Assembly (NCBI GenBank): GCA_944470555.2
Contig: OX104134.1
Span: forward strand, 107,440,701-107,504,700
Length of the DNA stretch: 64,000 bases
DNA from: Heterobilharzia americana
Taxonomy: Eukaryota > Platyhelminthes > Trematoda > Strigeidida > Schistosomatidae
Direction: 5' to 3'
This document shows, in pieces, positions 40,975-53,328 of the stretch (the first letter of the stretch is position 1; every line of letters starts with the position of its first letter). The translations under genes were made by a program, and so were the position numbers. Under the pieces are notes generated by a model. The model was given only the letters and a program-made list of their open reading frames with translations. It did not search any database and was not told the origin of the DNA.

Positions 40975-41317
40975 TGTAGCGTCACACACTTCCCCAAAAT
41001 CAATAGCCTAGGGTTCGACCGGATTCAGCATTGATGCTGACCTTCATAGTTTAACTGGACTTCCTGAGCTGAAGGCAGCCCGTTCCAGCATCCTCATCAT
41101 TTAGCACGCTGTCATGTTACGTTGCACTTCTCCTAGTTGACCCTCTAGCCAGTTAGTTGGAACACGTCGGTATCTTGGCACCAACTCGCAAGTATACTAT
41201 TCCATCCAACTACGCTGTTGTGTTCTTCCTTGGTCTCCTATTCGTGGGTATATAACAAGTTCGAATAATCGGTGATTGACATCTGTGTCTGTCAAGTTCG
41301 CACCGGGACAATTCCTA
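40975..41317 (+). mobile_element. Ty3/Gypsy-type LTR, + orientation (probably solo)
   Basis: Starts TGTAGCGTCACACACTTCCC and ends near GTTCGCACCGGGACAATTCC. Along its whole ~340 bp it is the reverse complement of the LTR at 49319-49658 with moderate divergence; shared blocks include ATTGATGCTGACCTTCATAG and TTCTTCCTTGGTCTCCTATT. It has the opposite orientation to the gag-protease element, so it cannot be that element's second LTR unless an inversion occurred. No gag follows it. Confidence 0.8.
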
Positions 41318-42164
41318 GAAAATTATTTGAACTGGTACTCCAGAATGACGCAAGAGCAACAACGATTTTATCATAATAGGTACATTTTACCAGTCCCGAA
41401 TCACGTCATACGACCAGTTCACCAAACAGTTCACACGATCCCAATCACATGGTTTTAAACACGTGTTCGCTCACTAATAGAGTTTTAACAGTGGCTGATG
41501 ATTGGAGGTGGAATGAACCCTGCCATGGCCAAGATTTCCACTTCACCTTCAATCATATCCCGGTATCAACACCACGACTATTTCAGACAGTCAACTTGAT
41601 AGCTAAAATAGAGTAGACTGAACCGTTATTTAATGATAATCAACAAAATTATGGTGTTCGTCGAAGTTATACAACAAGAATGGCCATTAGCCGGAGGTAA
41701 ACTCGAGTGACCTATAAAGGCCAGCCTAACGACTTCTGAGATACCGATTATGTTTCTATATTTTAGAAAAAACTACTTTCCCGACCTAAATATCGAAGTC
41801 CGATTGATCATTTAATCAGTTTCTAGAGTAGCCACTGTAGTCACTTCTCCTTGGTTTACCAACTGAATTGGCCCGGAACTCCTTCTTACCTGCGTTTAGC
41901 TCTGCAGCATTTAGTTGTCTATCGCTTGTTCCTTTTTGTGGTGTGTAAACTGCAGGTGTAAGGAGGTTGCCTAACCGCTAAGAAATCAATGATTCTTGCT
42001 TGGCTTTTGTCAGTGTGACAGCCAATAGTTGAGGACGTTAGTGTGTAGGGAAACCGACAAATTGAAAAGGCAACAAAATGCAGTGAGAAAGGAGAAGATT
42101 TGATCTTTGCGAAGTTAAAGTGAATGTCACCACTATGTCAGGAATCAGTAAGTGATCTACCAGG
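41318..42164. other. Repeat-rich spacer, family not recognised
   Basis: Between the LTR and family B LINE. Higher GC than host introns and without a usable frame; probably decayed transposon sequence. Confidence 0.4.
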
Positions 42165-45100
42165 TGGACAAAATCAACATAGAAACTAGCACCTATTAGC
42201 ATCTGTTAAAGTCACCATAATTTACAGCAATGTACAAAGAACAAGTGGATAGCGAAGACTGATGTCAAAGCAGATTAAAGTGCATCAGAAGGGTGGGGGG
42301 GGAGTTCGAAAACAACTGTTCGTCACAACATTCAAGATTCGGAAGACATCTCAGGGTGAAAACATCTGCACTACTGTGGCCGATTATCGGTTATGCCGCC
42401 GAGGGTCTTTAAACTCTAATTCCTATAGCCTCGAGGATCTCAACAAAGCAAACTACATCTCCCCACACGTCCCGGGCCAACAGTCAAGCACTGCATGCAT
42501 GGTGCCGCACCTTGGCCTGGCCACTGGGAATCCTTCTCCAACCGAATCCAGCTTCCCTCAGCATGGCACATTGCAGCAGACCGTGGCTATGCATGCACAG
42601 TACATGTCCAAAACAGCTCAGTCAAAGAAGATTCACAGCCTTACTGGTCGACTTGCTTACTATGCATAGTATCTTTCTTCTGACCTGAATATTGCTAACA
42701 AGGCGACTTCAGCAAACCTGAACGGTGCTATGAAAACAACCTATGGTCAAAACCCTGAAACAACTTCGTATCCAATTTAACAGCTCTGTCCACAGCAGTA
42801 TGACGGCACAGAAAGACCTGAAGAGCGGTATAGTCGTTCTTTGATAGATAGTCGGATATCACGCCACCTGGTGTCACAGAGGATTCAAGTCGCCAAGTGC
42901 TAAGCGGCCCTCTTGTATCCTAGCTTGTATTACATCAGCAATCGGCCAGCTAGGGCCAACGCAAATTCCCAAGTGACCGAAGGTGGTCAGCACACTCCAC
43001 CTTTTCACTCTCTATCCTCAAACTGGGAGTATTTCAAGGCCAGTCATAGTGTGCAATCTTTCGTTCGACAGATTCGAGACGCGCACTAAACACGCTCAAG
43101 TTTCCCCCCACAGCTTTTGAAAGGCCCTGCATTTGTCAGCACCTTCGCCTGGCAAGGCAATATCGTCTGGACACTCCGGGTCAACCACATGGCCTCCACG
43201 GAATAGATCAACGCTCGTGAAGTCAGGCAAACCTAAGCGTATGTCCATTAACATATCCGTAACGAAGTTAAGTAGGGATGGTGGGAGTGGACACCCCTAG
43301 CCGACACCATCAGTTGTCATCAATTCACACGACAATTACCCATAAGCCCCTACACTGCCATGTGGGTTTGAGTAACTCTTAGACGAATTTTCGGACAATC
43401 CGATCGTTGATGCCTTCACCGAATTTTCAACGGCTTCGTACTGCCTCACCTGCAGTTTGAGACCATCGTCTCTCCCCTTCTCTCCAGGAGGACAAACTAG
43501 GCTTAGAACGCATCTAGAGGCGTCCGACAAAATTTGTTCGAGGCCTTGGGCCTAAAATACGCGAAGAAGAACCGGTTGCGGTGGATTTGTATCCTTCGGA
43601 ATACAGAAGGTTAAGAGGAAACTTGATGGTGGCTCACAACATTCTGGGCGCACGTGACCACCCACTCCATCACTTATTAAATCTTGGCTGTAGCACTAAT
43701 TTCAGAGGACACACACGGAAACTAAGCCCGAAATATGGCAGGATAGATGTCAGGCACAACCTCTGCTTCCTAAGAGTTGTTAAACCCTGGAACGCCCCTC
43801 TTGAGGGTGTGATCCAGGCTACTTCGTCTGAATCCTTTGAAAGCTGACCGCATACCCACTTGACATGCGTTTGGGGTCTGCCCAGAACCAATTGGATTTT
43901 CACATTTTAGCCGCCACTTTTTCCTCTTGCTTTACCTGTACACAGGTTAATAACCACAAGGAGTGCCGATCCATGGATTAAAGATGCAGAAGCCAGTTAA
44001 GCGAAAGCTTCCTCTATTCCATCAACAACCATTTGAACCATTTGAGTAGAGAGCTTGATAAGCGCCATATATCTGCTGAAAACTTTCAGCGTCAGACACT
44101 AGCGCGGTTCCCTAGGGTTGACACAGCCAAATGCCACCCTCAGATGAATAAATACGGCAGGTGTGCCCCGCTTCCAGGTAAACCCGTCTTCCAGAACCTG
44201 TCTTAGGATGAGACTCTGTTCGTTCACCTTCCAGCTCTGGTCCATGTCTGGTCCTCTCGAGTTTGCTGTTCATGAGCTTCACTTAGACGCCGGATATATA
44301 TGGACCCTAGGATCTTGAACACAATATTGGTCAAACTAATTCCCCATGGTTGTGGCAAGAATCCCTCTTCTTATAAATTGAGATGGTCAGAGAACCAGAC
44401 CGGCCCGACGGCGCTACCTTTGATTCTCATACGCTACCCAGTACTTCCGTTACTTTAACCAGTAATTTCCTACTTCCATCCCTGAAGGCGTCAGGTCCTG
44501 TTAGGTCCTGCTGTTTTGCGTCCTTCCCAGTTCAGTACTGCCCTTTCCAATTCAAGAGCAGTTGGATGACAGACTTTTACTTCCCACTCAGGTTCAGGCT
44601 AGATACTGGGTAACTGAAGCTTTGCTGCAGGCCAGTTGAACTATGCTTTAAAGTGCTCGGCGCAATATTCTAGCCGACTTTCCTGGGGGGTTGTCAGAGC
44701 TTTATTCTTTTCGACTATGGTTTCTTCAACCACCGTCTTCTTTTTGCCGGTAACCCTAGTGAGCCTGAACAGTAGACCGAATGTTACTCAACTCTGGTGC
44801 CTTTCCCATCTTCCTCCCCTTCGCCACTTACCACTAATCATGATTATTGAGGAGACTTGATGAGTTTATATTTGAGTTGGTCTCCATCTTCATGGCGGTT
44901 GGACCTGGCTGGAATGAGTCCAAGCGCATCAGTCAAATCGGACGTCATTGCCGAAGTCGACTGACTTTTGCCAACCTTCATTTGTGGCTTACTAACCACT
45001 CCCCTCTATTTCTGCAGCAGACTCCACTTCACACCAGGTTTCCCCTAGATAAGCATTACTACCACATTCGTTAGAATGCTTGGCCGATTCCTCCCTGAAA

Positions 45101-45960
45101 ACTCACCTGGCGTACTGATCTTTCGGTCGAATATGTAGAGACTTTGCTGTCGCCAGTTTCCCGCCGCCAGTAAGGTGCAGACGTACACGAGCCTGTACCA
45201 GCTCGTGATCCGAGTCTAAATGGGCGCTCCCGAACGGACAGCACTACTCGACCGATTTCTTCAACGGTGACTCATGGTAATATGACCTCCCTATGTCCGT
45301 CGTTGGTTTGAAGTTCGCGGGAGCCACATGACAGTGACTGTCTGCGCTTACATTTAGCGCTGACCAGAAACAAGTGACTGCCAGAACAAAACTGAGACAA
45401 GCGACCATCTTTGCCGGTTCGTTGATATGGAATTCCGTAAATATCCACATGATGCCTTTCCGATTAGATCGGCATCCCTGCTTCAGCAGTAGGCACCTAC
45501 CGGTGTCAACTTCGTGCTTTCTGCAACGAAATCGACAACTGAGGATAGAAGTCGTTCCTTGCATCATCCACATTACGGTCATTTGGTGAGCAAGTAGAGA
45601 TTACGAAGCGGTCACTATCACGACCCATCCTGGTTCTTACAGACCCATTCAGTCAGGCACAACAGATGGCTGTTGATTATTACCTAGTCAGGAAGTGCAC
45701 TTTCTACCCTACGGCCCAGTGCTTTGCCTACACCACTGAGTGCACCACAGCTAGTCACTTGAACTTCTAGATACTCGTAAGGCACATATCGCGAATGCAC
45801 TAAAGTCGCCGGATGAGATCAGCTTCATAGCTACACTTTGTTCGTGAGTACCTGTCCCGGAAGAACAGCATGCATTCGTGGCTCGAGATCTTAAAGTTCT
45901 GACGAAAGACGTCCACTGTTTGACTTGAAAGAGTGTGGATGATGAGAGTCCCAAACTAAA
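42165..45960 (-). mobile_element. RTE-like LINE family B, long decayed copy (B1)
   Basis: Read on the minus strand in shifting frames, high to low coordinates: endonuclease pieces (DFYPQLSISLQKARS near 45530, CSGSHLFLVSAK near 45370, SDHELVQ near 45205); linker and RT entry (GRKTAGPDRTD near 44500); RT core near 43230-43310 (GCPLPPSLLNFVTDMLMDI, and PDDIALPGEGADK where YADD would be); then the C-terminus (LRWFGHVLCMHSHGLPQCAM near 42580). The 3' end near 42168 matches the tail of the copy at 58030-58795. Many stops and indels. All + strand open frames here (for example 42262-42669) are antisense shadows. Confidence 0.8.
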
Positions 45961-48014
45961 ATCGGTGGCGGGTCCTCAGGGACAGGAATGGGGTTTTGAT
46001 AGCATCGATCATTGGGAATGGTTGAGAGAGGTCGGGGAAGGTGTGAGAGGCTTAACATTAGCATCGACAGGTGAAGGGAAAGAGGGATACAGGGTTGGGG
46101 AGGAAAGTTTATGTTTAACTGAGTCTTAAGTACCCTGGTAGTGTGTAGGTAGTTGAAACTTCATGTCCGCCCATACCGTGTAGGGCTGTTTCTTCCGAAA
46201 GTACCCCGGTAATAAAAAGATTTCTGGGGCTACTTGTTGCCTGTCGTAGCCCTTCAAATAATCTTGTCCTCAGATTTGATCGTTCTTGCACCGGACAGAG
46301 AAAACACACATTGCCAGTGCCAGGAGGCCCCGGAGCAGAGAAAAGTGTCCTACTTTTGAGGTTGTCTCTTCCTAATCCCCTCTTTTGACTGGTTACCCAA
46401 CACCAACAAGGAACTGCTGCTCATTCAAAAGAAATGTCTTGCTACTATCATACTTCATCCAGACGGCAGTATGACTTCGTCCCCGGACCCTAGTCATGGT
46501 GAAATAACTCACATCACCAGTATAATCGCTTTCTGTCCCGTCGCTACTGGCAGACCTTACATCCATGGTAAATCCCTGGGGGAACTAACATTCCCACCAG
46601 TGCAGCTCACTGTGTGATATTCCCTCCTAACCATTACGTCAAGGTAGCATCGTCAGCCGAGGAGAAGACGTGTGTAAATCATAACGCTAGAATGTACTGG
46701 TGGATTAGTACAGTTAAAGACTTTCTTCACGTATCAGTGGTATACCGTGTGTCCTGAGATTTTGATCAAACAAACTTTGCAGTGGCTTCACCAGGACAGC
46801 TATGTCCGTTTCCCGTGATAAGGCGCCCTGTGGTAAACATTTTCTTAGGGGAGAGAAGTTGGTTCTAATCCTGACGTTAGCTTTTCGGTACTGGGGTGAG
46901 GAAAGACTGTCTATTCTGGGCGGGTAGAGGTTGCGTTTTAAGTGTGTTTGCCTAATGTATCTTACTCCCTAATATATTCGAGGGTGAAGTCATGTTACTG
47001 TAGTTATTCAGAGGGTTTTCCACTCGATCCCTGGGCATATTTCAGTGCCCTTCACTGGACCCTTCTTGGGGGTTCGTAACTCGCTACTTCGCAAAATGCT
47101 CCAAAAGATGTTTTGACGAACACTTCGAGGACCATAAAAAAAAGTGAGAACCCTGAGCTGTTTTTAAAGGAGGTTTGTAACAGACATTATCTTCGCAGTC
47201 ATCTCTTTACAGTTAGTGCTGTTGTCTAATGTGATGGAGAAACTGAAGCCCAAACCATTCTTCTAAGTTATATGTTTCACTAGCTTCAGAAGTTTGAAGA
47301 TACGTAACCTTGAGCTTCAATGGGTTGGACGTCGGGTCACTTTCTGGCATCGTGGGTCACAGTTCTGTTGAGTTATTGTAAATTATTCTGTCATCGCCAC
47401 CACTTTTTACCGTAATATCTGTACATCGCCTGTGGATCGTAGGATGGAGAAGGAGACTGTTGGAGGCTAATTGTTAATGGAGATTGAAAATTGAGTTGGG
47501 GCTTAGTCGTTCTCCAAGGAATCCGGACCTCTGAAGCCTTTCATACAAACCGGGTTATGTTGACCCTAGTGCAGAACTATCCGTCCTCAGATTGGGCCCT
47601 GAACTAAGATATTAACGGTTCAGAAATCTTCGGTTTCGAAGCGTTGTCATTCAATACTTGTGGGTTGCTGTCTACAGCTTTTGCTAGGTAAGTAAAAAAA
47701 TTTTAACCTCTGTCTGAGTGTCCGAAGTAGCTGTCTAATAGTCACAAGTGTTCGATAATTCGGGGACTGAGCCCTGTGGTCGCTCAATCCTCATTAGGCG
47801 TGACGAATTGACTTACCACTGTTGGAGAATCCTTATGGAGCACCAGCAATCAAACTTTTTACTACCTTGAAGAGTATGAGTAACAGAGCTATATTTCAGT
47901 GGTTGATTCGATCTTCTACATTACCTTTAATTATCGGCGATCGGACAATTGGATACGATGCATGAGACATTCGGTTCCTCCCTAATGAATTTGTAAACAA
48001 GTGGCAGAGGGGTA
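45961..48014. other. Probable transposon 5' sequence and pol debris, unresolved
   Basis: May contain the 5' part of the family B element (45961 to about 46900), then sequence beyond the protease of the Gypsy element. I could not recognise RT, RNase H or integrase motifs, so the Gypsy pol appears deleted. Confidence 0.4.
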
Positions 48015-49150
48015 GGCCTCGCACCACCTCGGACCTACATAGGTGGTGCCGCCGATAGGTAACTTTGTGTTGTTATCTATCAGTAGTCGACGGCTAGCGC
48101 CTACGAGGAAATCGTAATGGTTTAGCAAATCTATGCCAATGATGTGCATAGAAACGTCAGCCAGGAGGAAAATCGGTGAATAGGTTTACGCAAGCCTAAG
48201 TTGAGGTAGGCATACCGTCTCTCGAATGTCGCGATTGCCTTGCCGTTGGCTGCTTGAAGATTGAAGGATGAGTCATGAGGACGCTCCTTAGTCGTTGCGG
48301 GAAGAACGCTAACTTCTGCACCGGTGTCGACGAGGTAGTGGACTTTCGTTCTAATATCTGTGACGTAGAGTAAATGGCCGTTTCCCGAGTTTGTGTCCTT
48401 GTTAAAACTGCATGGTTTCCGAAATTTTCTTGCTTCGTCTCCGCAAGTATTATGAAACCGGCACCATTCAGGGTTTTCCACCCAGTTGGGTTTGGTTTTG
48501 GGGCAACCACGAGAGTTGCTGCAATGTGCCAAGATGCTTTTGGGTGAAGTGCCACGTGAACTAGGACTTCGAGTTGGTAGGAACTGTTTAACGGAGTTGC
48601 ACAGCTTGGTCACCTCTGAACCCTGGCTCTCTGGTTTTCCGCAGACAGAATACAGGTTGGAGACGGGTCTGCTAGAAATCTCCAGCAATTCATCTGCCGA
48701 GGCTGCCAGGTCATCGAGTGGGGCTGACTGCAGTGTCACTGACACGGTTTGCACCGGTTGTGGTAGCTTCGACAGAAATAGTTTTCGGAAAATGCCACTG
48801 TCAAATGTTCGTGCGCCGATAACTCCTCGCATGCTTGCGAGGACTTCAGTAGCTGAGTGGCTGCCTAACTCGATGTTACGAAGCAATTCGTCTAGGCGCT
48901 GGCGATCTGTCAGATCGCTTTTCATCAAGAGTGCGGCCTTGAGAAAAGCATTAGAATCACTTGCTTCGGGACTAAACATGTGCGCTGTAACCTGTCTGTT
49001 AAATTCCCGCGGTAATGAAAGTATGACAGCAAGAAATCGAGAATGAGGGTCTGAGGCGCCCTGTTCTCCAAAGTCTGCCTCGGCATACAAAAAACCATGT
49101 TTCCGCATTGTCTGGCCAATAAAGCACGGGTTGGATCGCGTTCCTAGTCA
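48015..49150 (-). pseudogene. Ty3/Gypsy gag-protease remnant
   Basis: The minus frame of 325 codons (48131-49108) starts inside gag. Just upstream, in another frame, is WPDNAETWF, continued by YAEADFGEQG, RFLAVILSLPREF and LFLSKLPQPVQTV, the order seen in Gypsy Gag proteins with the DUF7041-type N-terminus. A Cys/His segment WCRFHNTCGDEARKF...PCSF follows, then an aspartic protease VHYLVDTGAEVSVLPA (active-site D-T-G near 48310). After a frameshift, the protease end IIGIDLLNHYDFLVGASRR lies near 48100. Gag and protease are fused as usual. Broken by at least two frameshifts; pol not found. Confidence 0.85.
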
Positions 49151-49318
49151 GGTTAGTGAGGGTAAGCTTGGGAGTGTGGTCAGATATGAGAAAGTGTAGT
49201 AAATGGATATATAAATGTTATCGAAATGAAAACAATATACAAATATAAAATGGAACAGGCTCACCAACTCAATATTTGCCACTGGTCGGATATGTTATCT
49301 CTTCGGGCTCACCAATTT

Positions 49319-49658
49319 AGGAGTTGTTCTGGTGCGAACTTGACAGACGCAAAGGCCAATCACTAATTATTAGGACTTGTTATAAACACACGAATAGGAG
49401 ACCAAGGAAGAACATGATAGCGTAGTCGGATGGAATAGTATATTTGGGCGGTTGTGCCAAGATGCCGATGCGTCCCAACTAACTGGCTGGAGAGTCGATT
49501 ACGAGCAGTGCAAAGTAAGACGACAGCGTACCAAATGGCGAGGATGCTTGACCGGGTGCCTTCAGCCTAGCGAGTCCAGTTAACCTATGAAGGTCAGCAT
49601 CAATGTTGAATGTCGAAGACCTCTTTCCTTTGATTTTGGGGAAGTGTATGACGCTACA
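49319..49658 (-). mobile_element. LTR of the Gypsy element, minus orientation
   Basis: On the minus strand it starts TGTAGCGTCATACACTTCCC at 49658 and ends about 49319 (GTTCGCACCAGAACAACTCC). A TTGGTGAGCCCGAAG stretch right after it is a plausible primer-binding site, then gag follows. It serves as the 5' LTR of the gag-protease remnant; the partner with the same family sequence is at 40975-41317. Confidence 0.8.
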
Positions 49659-49723
49659 GATCACTCCCCCTAATGGGTTCATGAGGGCCCTAAGACGATT
49701 TTGGGGAAGTGTATGACGCTACA
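49659..49723 (-). mobile_element. Polypurine tract and a second, truncated LTR start
   Basis: Reading the minus strand, 27 bp identical to the LTR beginning (49723-49697) is followed by about 38 bp ending ATTAGGGGGAGTGATC (purine tract) and then by the complete LTR start at 49658. This looks like the 3' end of an upstream element fused to the first 27 bp of its LTR. Confidence 0.65.
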
Positions 49724-49846
49724 GTTGCTTTACTTTTAGACAGTCGTAACTGAGCTCCGTTATTTTTCGCTGATAACAATGACCGAAAGTTACGTCTGAA
49801 TATGTGCAAAGCAAGAAAGATATATTTATGCTAGTTGTCTCTGAAG

Positions 49847-50745
49847 GATAGATCATATTACTATAAGCCATCTTTGGAGAGGATCGTTGAAGGATTACTG
49901 TTCTTCCGAAAATATCTGCTTGGACTCCGATCACGCTTTGGTACGATCACTTTGTTTGTTTGTATGTTTGTACCTTACTAGTAGCAGCAAACAGGCAGCA
50001 GGAAAGCCTATGTCTGCTGGATTGTAAGATGGGAAATTCAAGTGTGTGTTTTGAGAGAAGATTATCAAAACACTTATATGAGCATATCAGAAGTTCCAAC
50101 GTTGATAAAGTCCGGTTTACTATTCATTCTGATGTAGATATTGGGACAAAGATAATTGGTAACCCACATCTAAAGGTCGCCAGACGTCAGTAGATTTCCA
50201 CAACGTCATCTGGACTGATTGATGTCGGAAGACTTATTTCAGTTGACTCTGACGACAATGAATAACGAAAGTAACTTCAAAGCAAATTGACTTGGAGATT
50301 CGTAATGACCACAAGCAGTGGTGGGAGGTGAGAGCGAAAGAAATGAAGGAAGTATCGACATTAGATAACACTTGGTAACTATATAGGTTTGTTGGGATAC
50401 CGGGAAGGAGAAGATGATGATTAGTGAGATTACTGTTGAGGAAGATCGACCTATGATGAACCCTTAGGAGAGGAGGTTGAGACGTCGGGGGAACAGTTTG
50501 ACTGGCCTTCAGTCACACTTAATTGCTGAGTGGGACGTTGACGTCTGTCCTTCGATGCTTCTCAAAATTGAGAAGGCTATTTTAAACATGATACGATGCA
50601 AAGCCTCAGTATCTGATAGTTTACCTCCAACTTTTTGTGAAGATGGAGATAGAAAACGACTGAACGCAGTCAGTTATAAGCTGGTGCGTGGGAACCAGTT
50701 ATGCTCCCATTACTCGGGTTTATATCGTCGATCGTTCTAGTTTAT
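49847..50745 (+). mobile_element. Family B LINE fragment in left arm
   Basis: The + strand reads the last part of the endonuclease (SLKDYCSSENICLDSDHALV across 49880-49945, with the SDH motif) and part of the linker (LEIRNDHKQWWEVRAKEMKE near 50300), then degenerates. The 5' end is cut by the arm boundary at 49847, whereas the same piece in the right arm continues outward. Confidence 0.75.
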
Positions 50746-51040
50746 ATGAACTTTTTATGGATTTCTACTAATCTTGATTTCATGACTTCTGTTTTCTTGC
50801 TTTCAATTTTGTTATCGTGCACCCAACGTGTCGATGTGACACGTGGTAACTAAGAATATTAAACAGTAATGGCATTTCCCTTACTTTTACTGACTAACTG
50901 ACTCACGGCATTGAGGATTTCAGTGGTAGAGTTTAGTGAATATGATACTGAAGTTAATGTAACTCAATCTGGTAGATGTATGTGCACTAGGTTACAAACC
51001 ACACTTGTTGTGTGAGCGCTTATCATTTTACCCTGTTGCA

Positions 51041-51112
51041 CATACTGGAGTAGGTGGAGGAGAATTCAAACCTGGATCTTACTGCTTGAAAAATGAGCTC
51101 CTTAACAGATCA
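51041..51112 (-). mobile_element. SINE fragment in left arm
   Basis: The minus strand has GATCTGTTAAGGAGCTCATT and a B-box-like AGGTTTGAATTCTCC, then CTCCACCTACTCC, shared with the SINE at 60095-60240. A mirrored copy is at 53960-54031. Confidence 0.55.
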
Positions 51113-51539
51113 GCTTCATCTTCACCACTCTCTAAATCTTCGTACATCTTTCCGCTTATCTAAGTAGTTTCACGAAAACAAAAGGTCTCGATAAAACAAA
51201 TCATTTACCCTTTCTTCGATAAACAACTTAAGTGTAATTCATAGTTTTACGAAATGGATTTACTAGGGAAATGGATTTGGTAAAAGCTGGGTTACATATT
51301 ATAGCTAAATAGGGTGATTTGAGTAAACTGTCAAGGATTCACAAGACGGAGTGGGGTATTTTCACAATGAGACTTCGATTTAGATCTTTGTTTTTAGGTT
51401 CTCTCTAGTTGTCAGGAAATCGATGTAAATAAACTGGTGTGAGATATTAAACATTCTGGAAATTAAGGTTAGTTTGAATATTCATGCTTTCAAAGATGTA
51501 CAGAAACAGATACATTTGCGTCGCGACAGATTTTCAAGA

Positions 51540-52760
51540 GTCCTTAACCACTGATTGCTATCGCCTTTGTGATCCCAGCCAAGCAGTTTACATCTCCCTA
51601 TATGACTCACACCAACAGTAAGAGACTTTATGGACTAGTGCAATGTTTGGTCTGGTCACGCTAAACCCTCTTCCAACTTTATCCAACTTCTTTTCGCATT
51701 GCATGTTGAGGTGGGCAGTAGCTCCGCGTATCTGGTACGTGTCTAGGACATCTCAGTCGAGTAATTTACGCAACCTCACCGACCGACTTCCCTGTCTTTC
51801 CCAGTACCCTTTAACTGTTGCCATCACTAACGGACCAGTTCAACTAACATCGTATCTAAGACCCTGGGGCTCACTGTTATGCAATATCTAACTGGAGCTC
51901 AAGGACAGCAAACTCAATAAAATCTTGCAAGTTTCAGACGTGGATAAGAATGCATCAGTCAAATCTTCATGTGCAACAGATTTCGGAATACTGGCATACT
52001 TACAAAGGTCATACTTCTTGACCTAATGGTCTCATTTGACTCTGTTGGCCGAGAGGTGATCTGGCAGTTTCTGACTGTGTATAAAGTGCTTAGCAAGAAT
52101 GTGGTTCTAACGGAAGCTCTCTACTAAAACGCTTGCAGCCGCGTAAATGCTTATAGAGAGTTGCCATCCGAAGTAATGACAACCATTGGTATCCGTCACT
52201 GATGCCCTGTCACCATTCTTGTTCAACTGTTTTATGGACGTGCTAATGAATTCAGCACTAGATACCTAAGACTTTTCAGGGATCGACTTACTCCCGGAGG
52301 GAAATTTGGTTGGCTTATATTATGCTAACGACATGGTCCTGTAAGACGAAAACAGTGACAAAATGCATAGGCTTGTCAACATCCTAAGCAAAAGTCTGAG
52401 TGCGTTTGGCTGGCATGTACTTTCCGATTTTCAGGTGTAAAAGGATGCTTCAAAACCTGTCTTCATCGACTACTAGTACAAGGATAAAAGGTAAAATGAC
52501 TGATTGTATCCAACATTTCACTTACTTAAAGAGCTGTATCAGCATAAATTATTAGTTGTTAGCCATTCTCATATTAGCGCTCGCCAAATTACGTCATTTC
52601 TGACGCTGGTGAGACATCCGACTAACTGTCAAAGGGTGGGCATCATAAGCTGCATGAATGTCACTCTTTTCATATCCACTTCCTTGTTGGGTGCTACTAA
52701 GAAGTATGACAACTTGAAACGATGAACTTCAGTTCAAGGTTCTACACTGATCTATCTGTC
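51540..52760 (+). mobile_element. Family B LINE, decayed RT portion (B2)
   Basis: Shifting + frames give RT landmarks: TSYLRPWGSLL... and the alternative-frame SKILGSIVMRYLTG-type start near 51845, FLDLMVSFDSVGREVIWQFL at 52016-52075, then the GIRH-CPVTILVQLF region near 52200 and an ND-for-DD catalytic region (YYANDMVL) near 52325. The 3' tail near 52735 (GGTTCTACACTGATC) corresponds to the ends of the copies at 42165 and 58795. It fills most of the inverted-repeat spacer. Confidence 0.75.
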
Positions 52761-52846
52761 TGTATGGAGGTAGGACAGGTTGAACAATCGGTACAGTATA
52801 TAAAGTAACAGAACTATGCATCCACTCATGTTGTCTGATTTCCTAG

Positions 52847-52904
52847 TATTACAAGTAGAGAGAAAAAATGAAAATACAAAATTACCGGAAGCTGAAAAAG
52901 AAAA
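52847..52904 (+). CDS. Candidate 58-nt exon (uncertain)
   Basis: A clean acceptor (TGATTTCCTAG|TATT) and a consensus donor (AAAA|GTAAGT) frame 58 nt. Only one frame is open: LQVERKNENTKLPEAEKEK, charged. It begins and ends in phase 2, whereas the bestrophin exon at 53329 needs a single preceding base, so the two do not join directly. Schistosome genes often use very small exons, but chance is a good explanation. Confidence 0.2.
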
Positions 52905-53194
52905 GTAAGTAATCAAAGAACAATCTTGTCTAGGCTAGTAAATCACTCAAGGTTATAAAAAGGTTGCAATCGAATCCATGTGTGCCTCTCTACTCAATTT
53001 TGAGTGTCATCTAAACTCGAAGAACTAACTGAACTATTGAGTTATTCCTACTGATGGTTCGCATATGAATAAATGAGCAAATTATATTCAGCTTTTTGTT
53101 GAAGTAATACTGGTTCTGAAGAAATGTCTTACAAAATATGACTTTCCAGATAATTTTGAGATGTTCTACAGTGTTGATAGACTGGATTTTAAGC

Positions 53195-53275
53195 CGAACA
53201 CTGGAACATGACTATAGCTACCTCAGACTGGCAAGTCCCGAATTGAACTTAATATCACTGATAATCACCCTAAAT
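53195..53275 (+). mobile_element. SINE tail remnant
   Basis: CTCAGACTGGCAAGTCCCGA near 53222 and ATATCACTGATAATCACC near 53250 resemble the decayed hammerhead SINE at 21590-21730. Very diverged. Confidence 0.35.
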
Positions 53276-53328
53276 ATACTTTACTGAATACTTTACTTCT
53301 TTAAATTTCTCTTTCTTATCCGTTTTAG

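Larger units (their letters stand above)
49847..51420. repeat. Left arm of 1.57-kb inverted repeat
   Basis: Reverse complement of 53652-55225. Paired coordinates always sum to 105072 from the outer to the inner edge, so there is no net indel over 1,574 bp. Every stretch I compared was identical except at the last few bases of the inner edge, and two encoded frames (77 and 87 codons) are residue-for-residue identical. The arm contains a family B LINE piece (49847-50745), unassigned sequence, and a SINE B-box segment (51041-51112). The outer edge cuts the LINE. Confidence 0.95.

Noticed and set aside
42262..42669. 135-codon + strand frame
   Set aside because: The minus strand at the same place reads the C-terminal RT-ORF remnant of the family B LINE, so this is antisense.
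48486..49046. 186-codon + strand frame
   Set aside because: Antisense of the Gypsy gag-protease frame, which has clear motifs.
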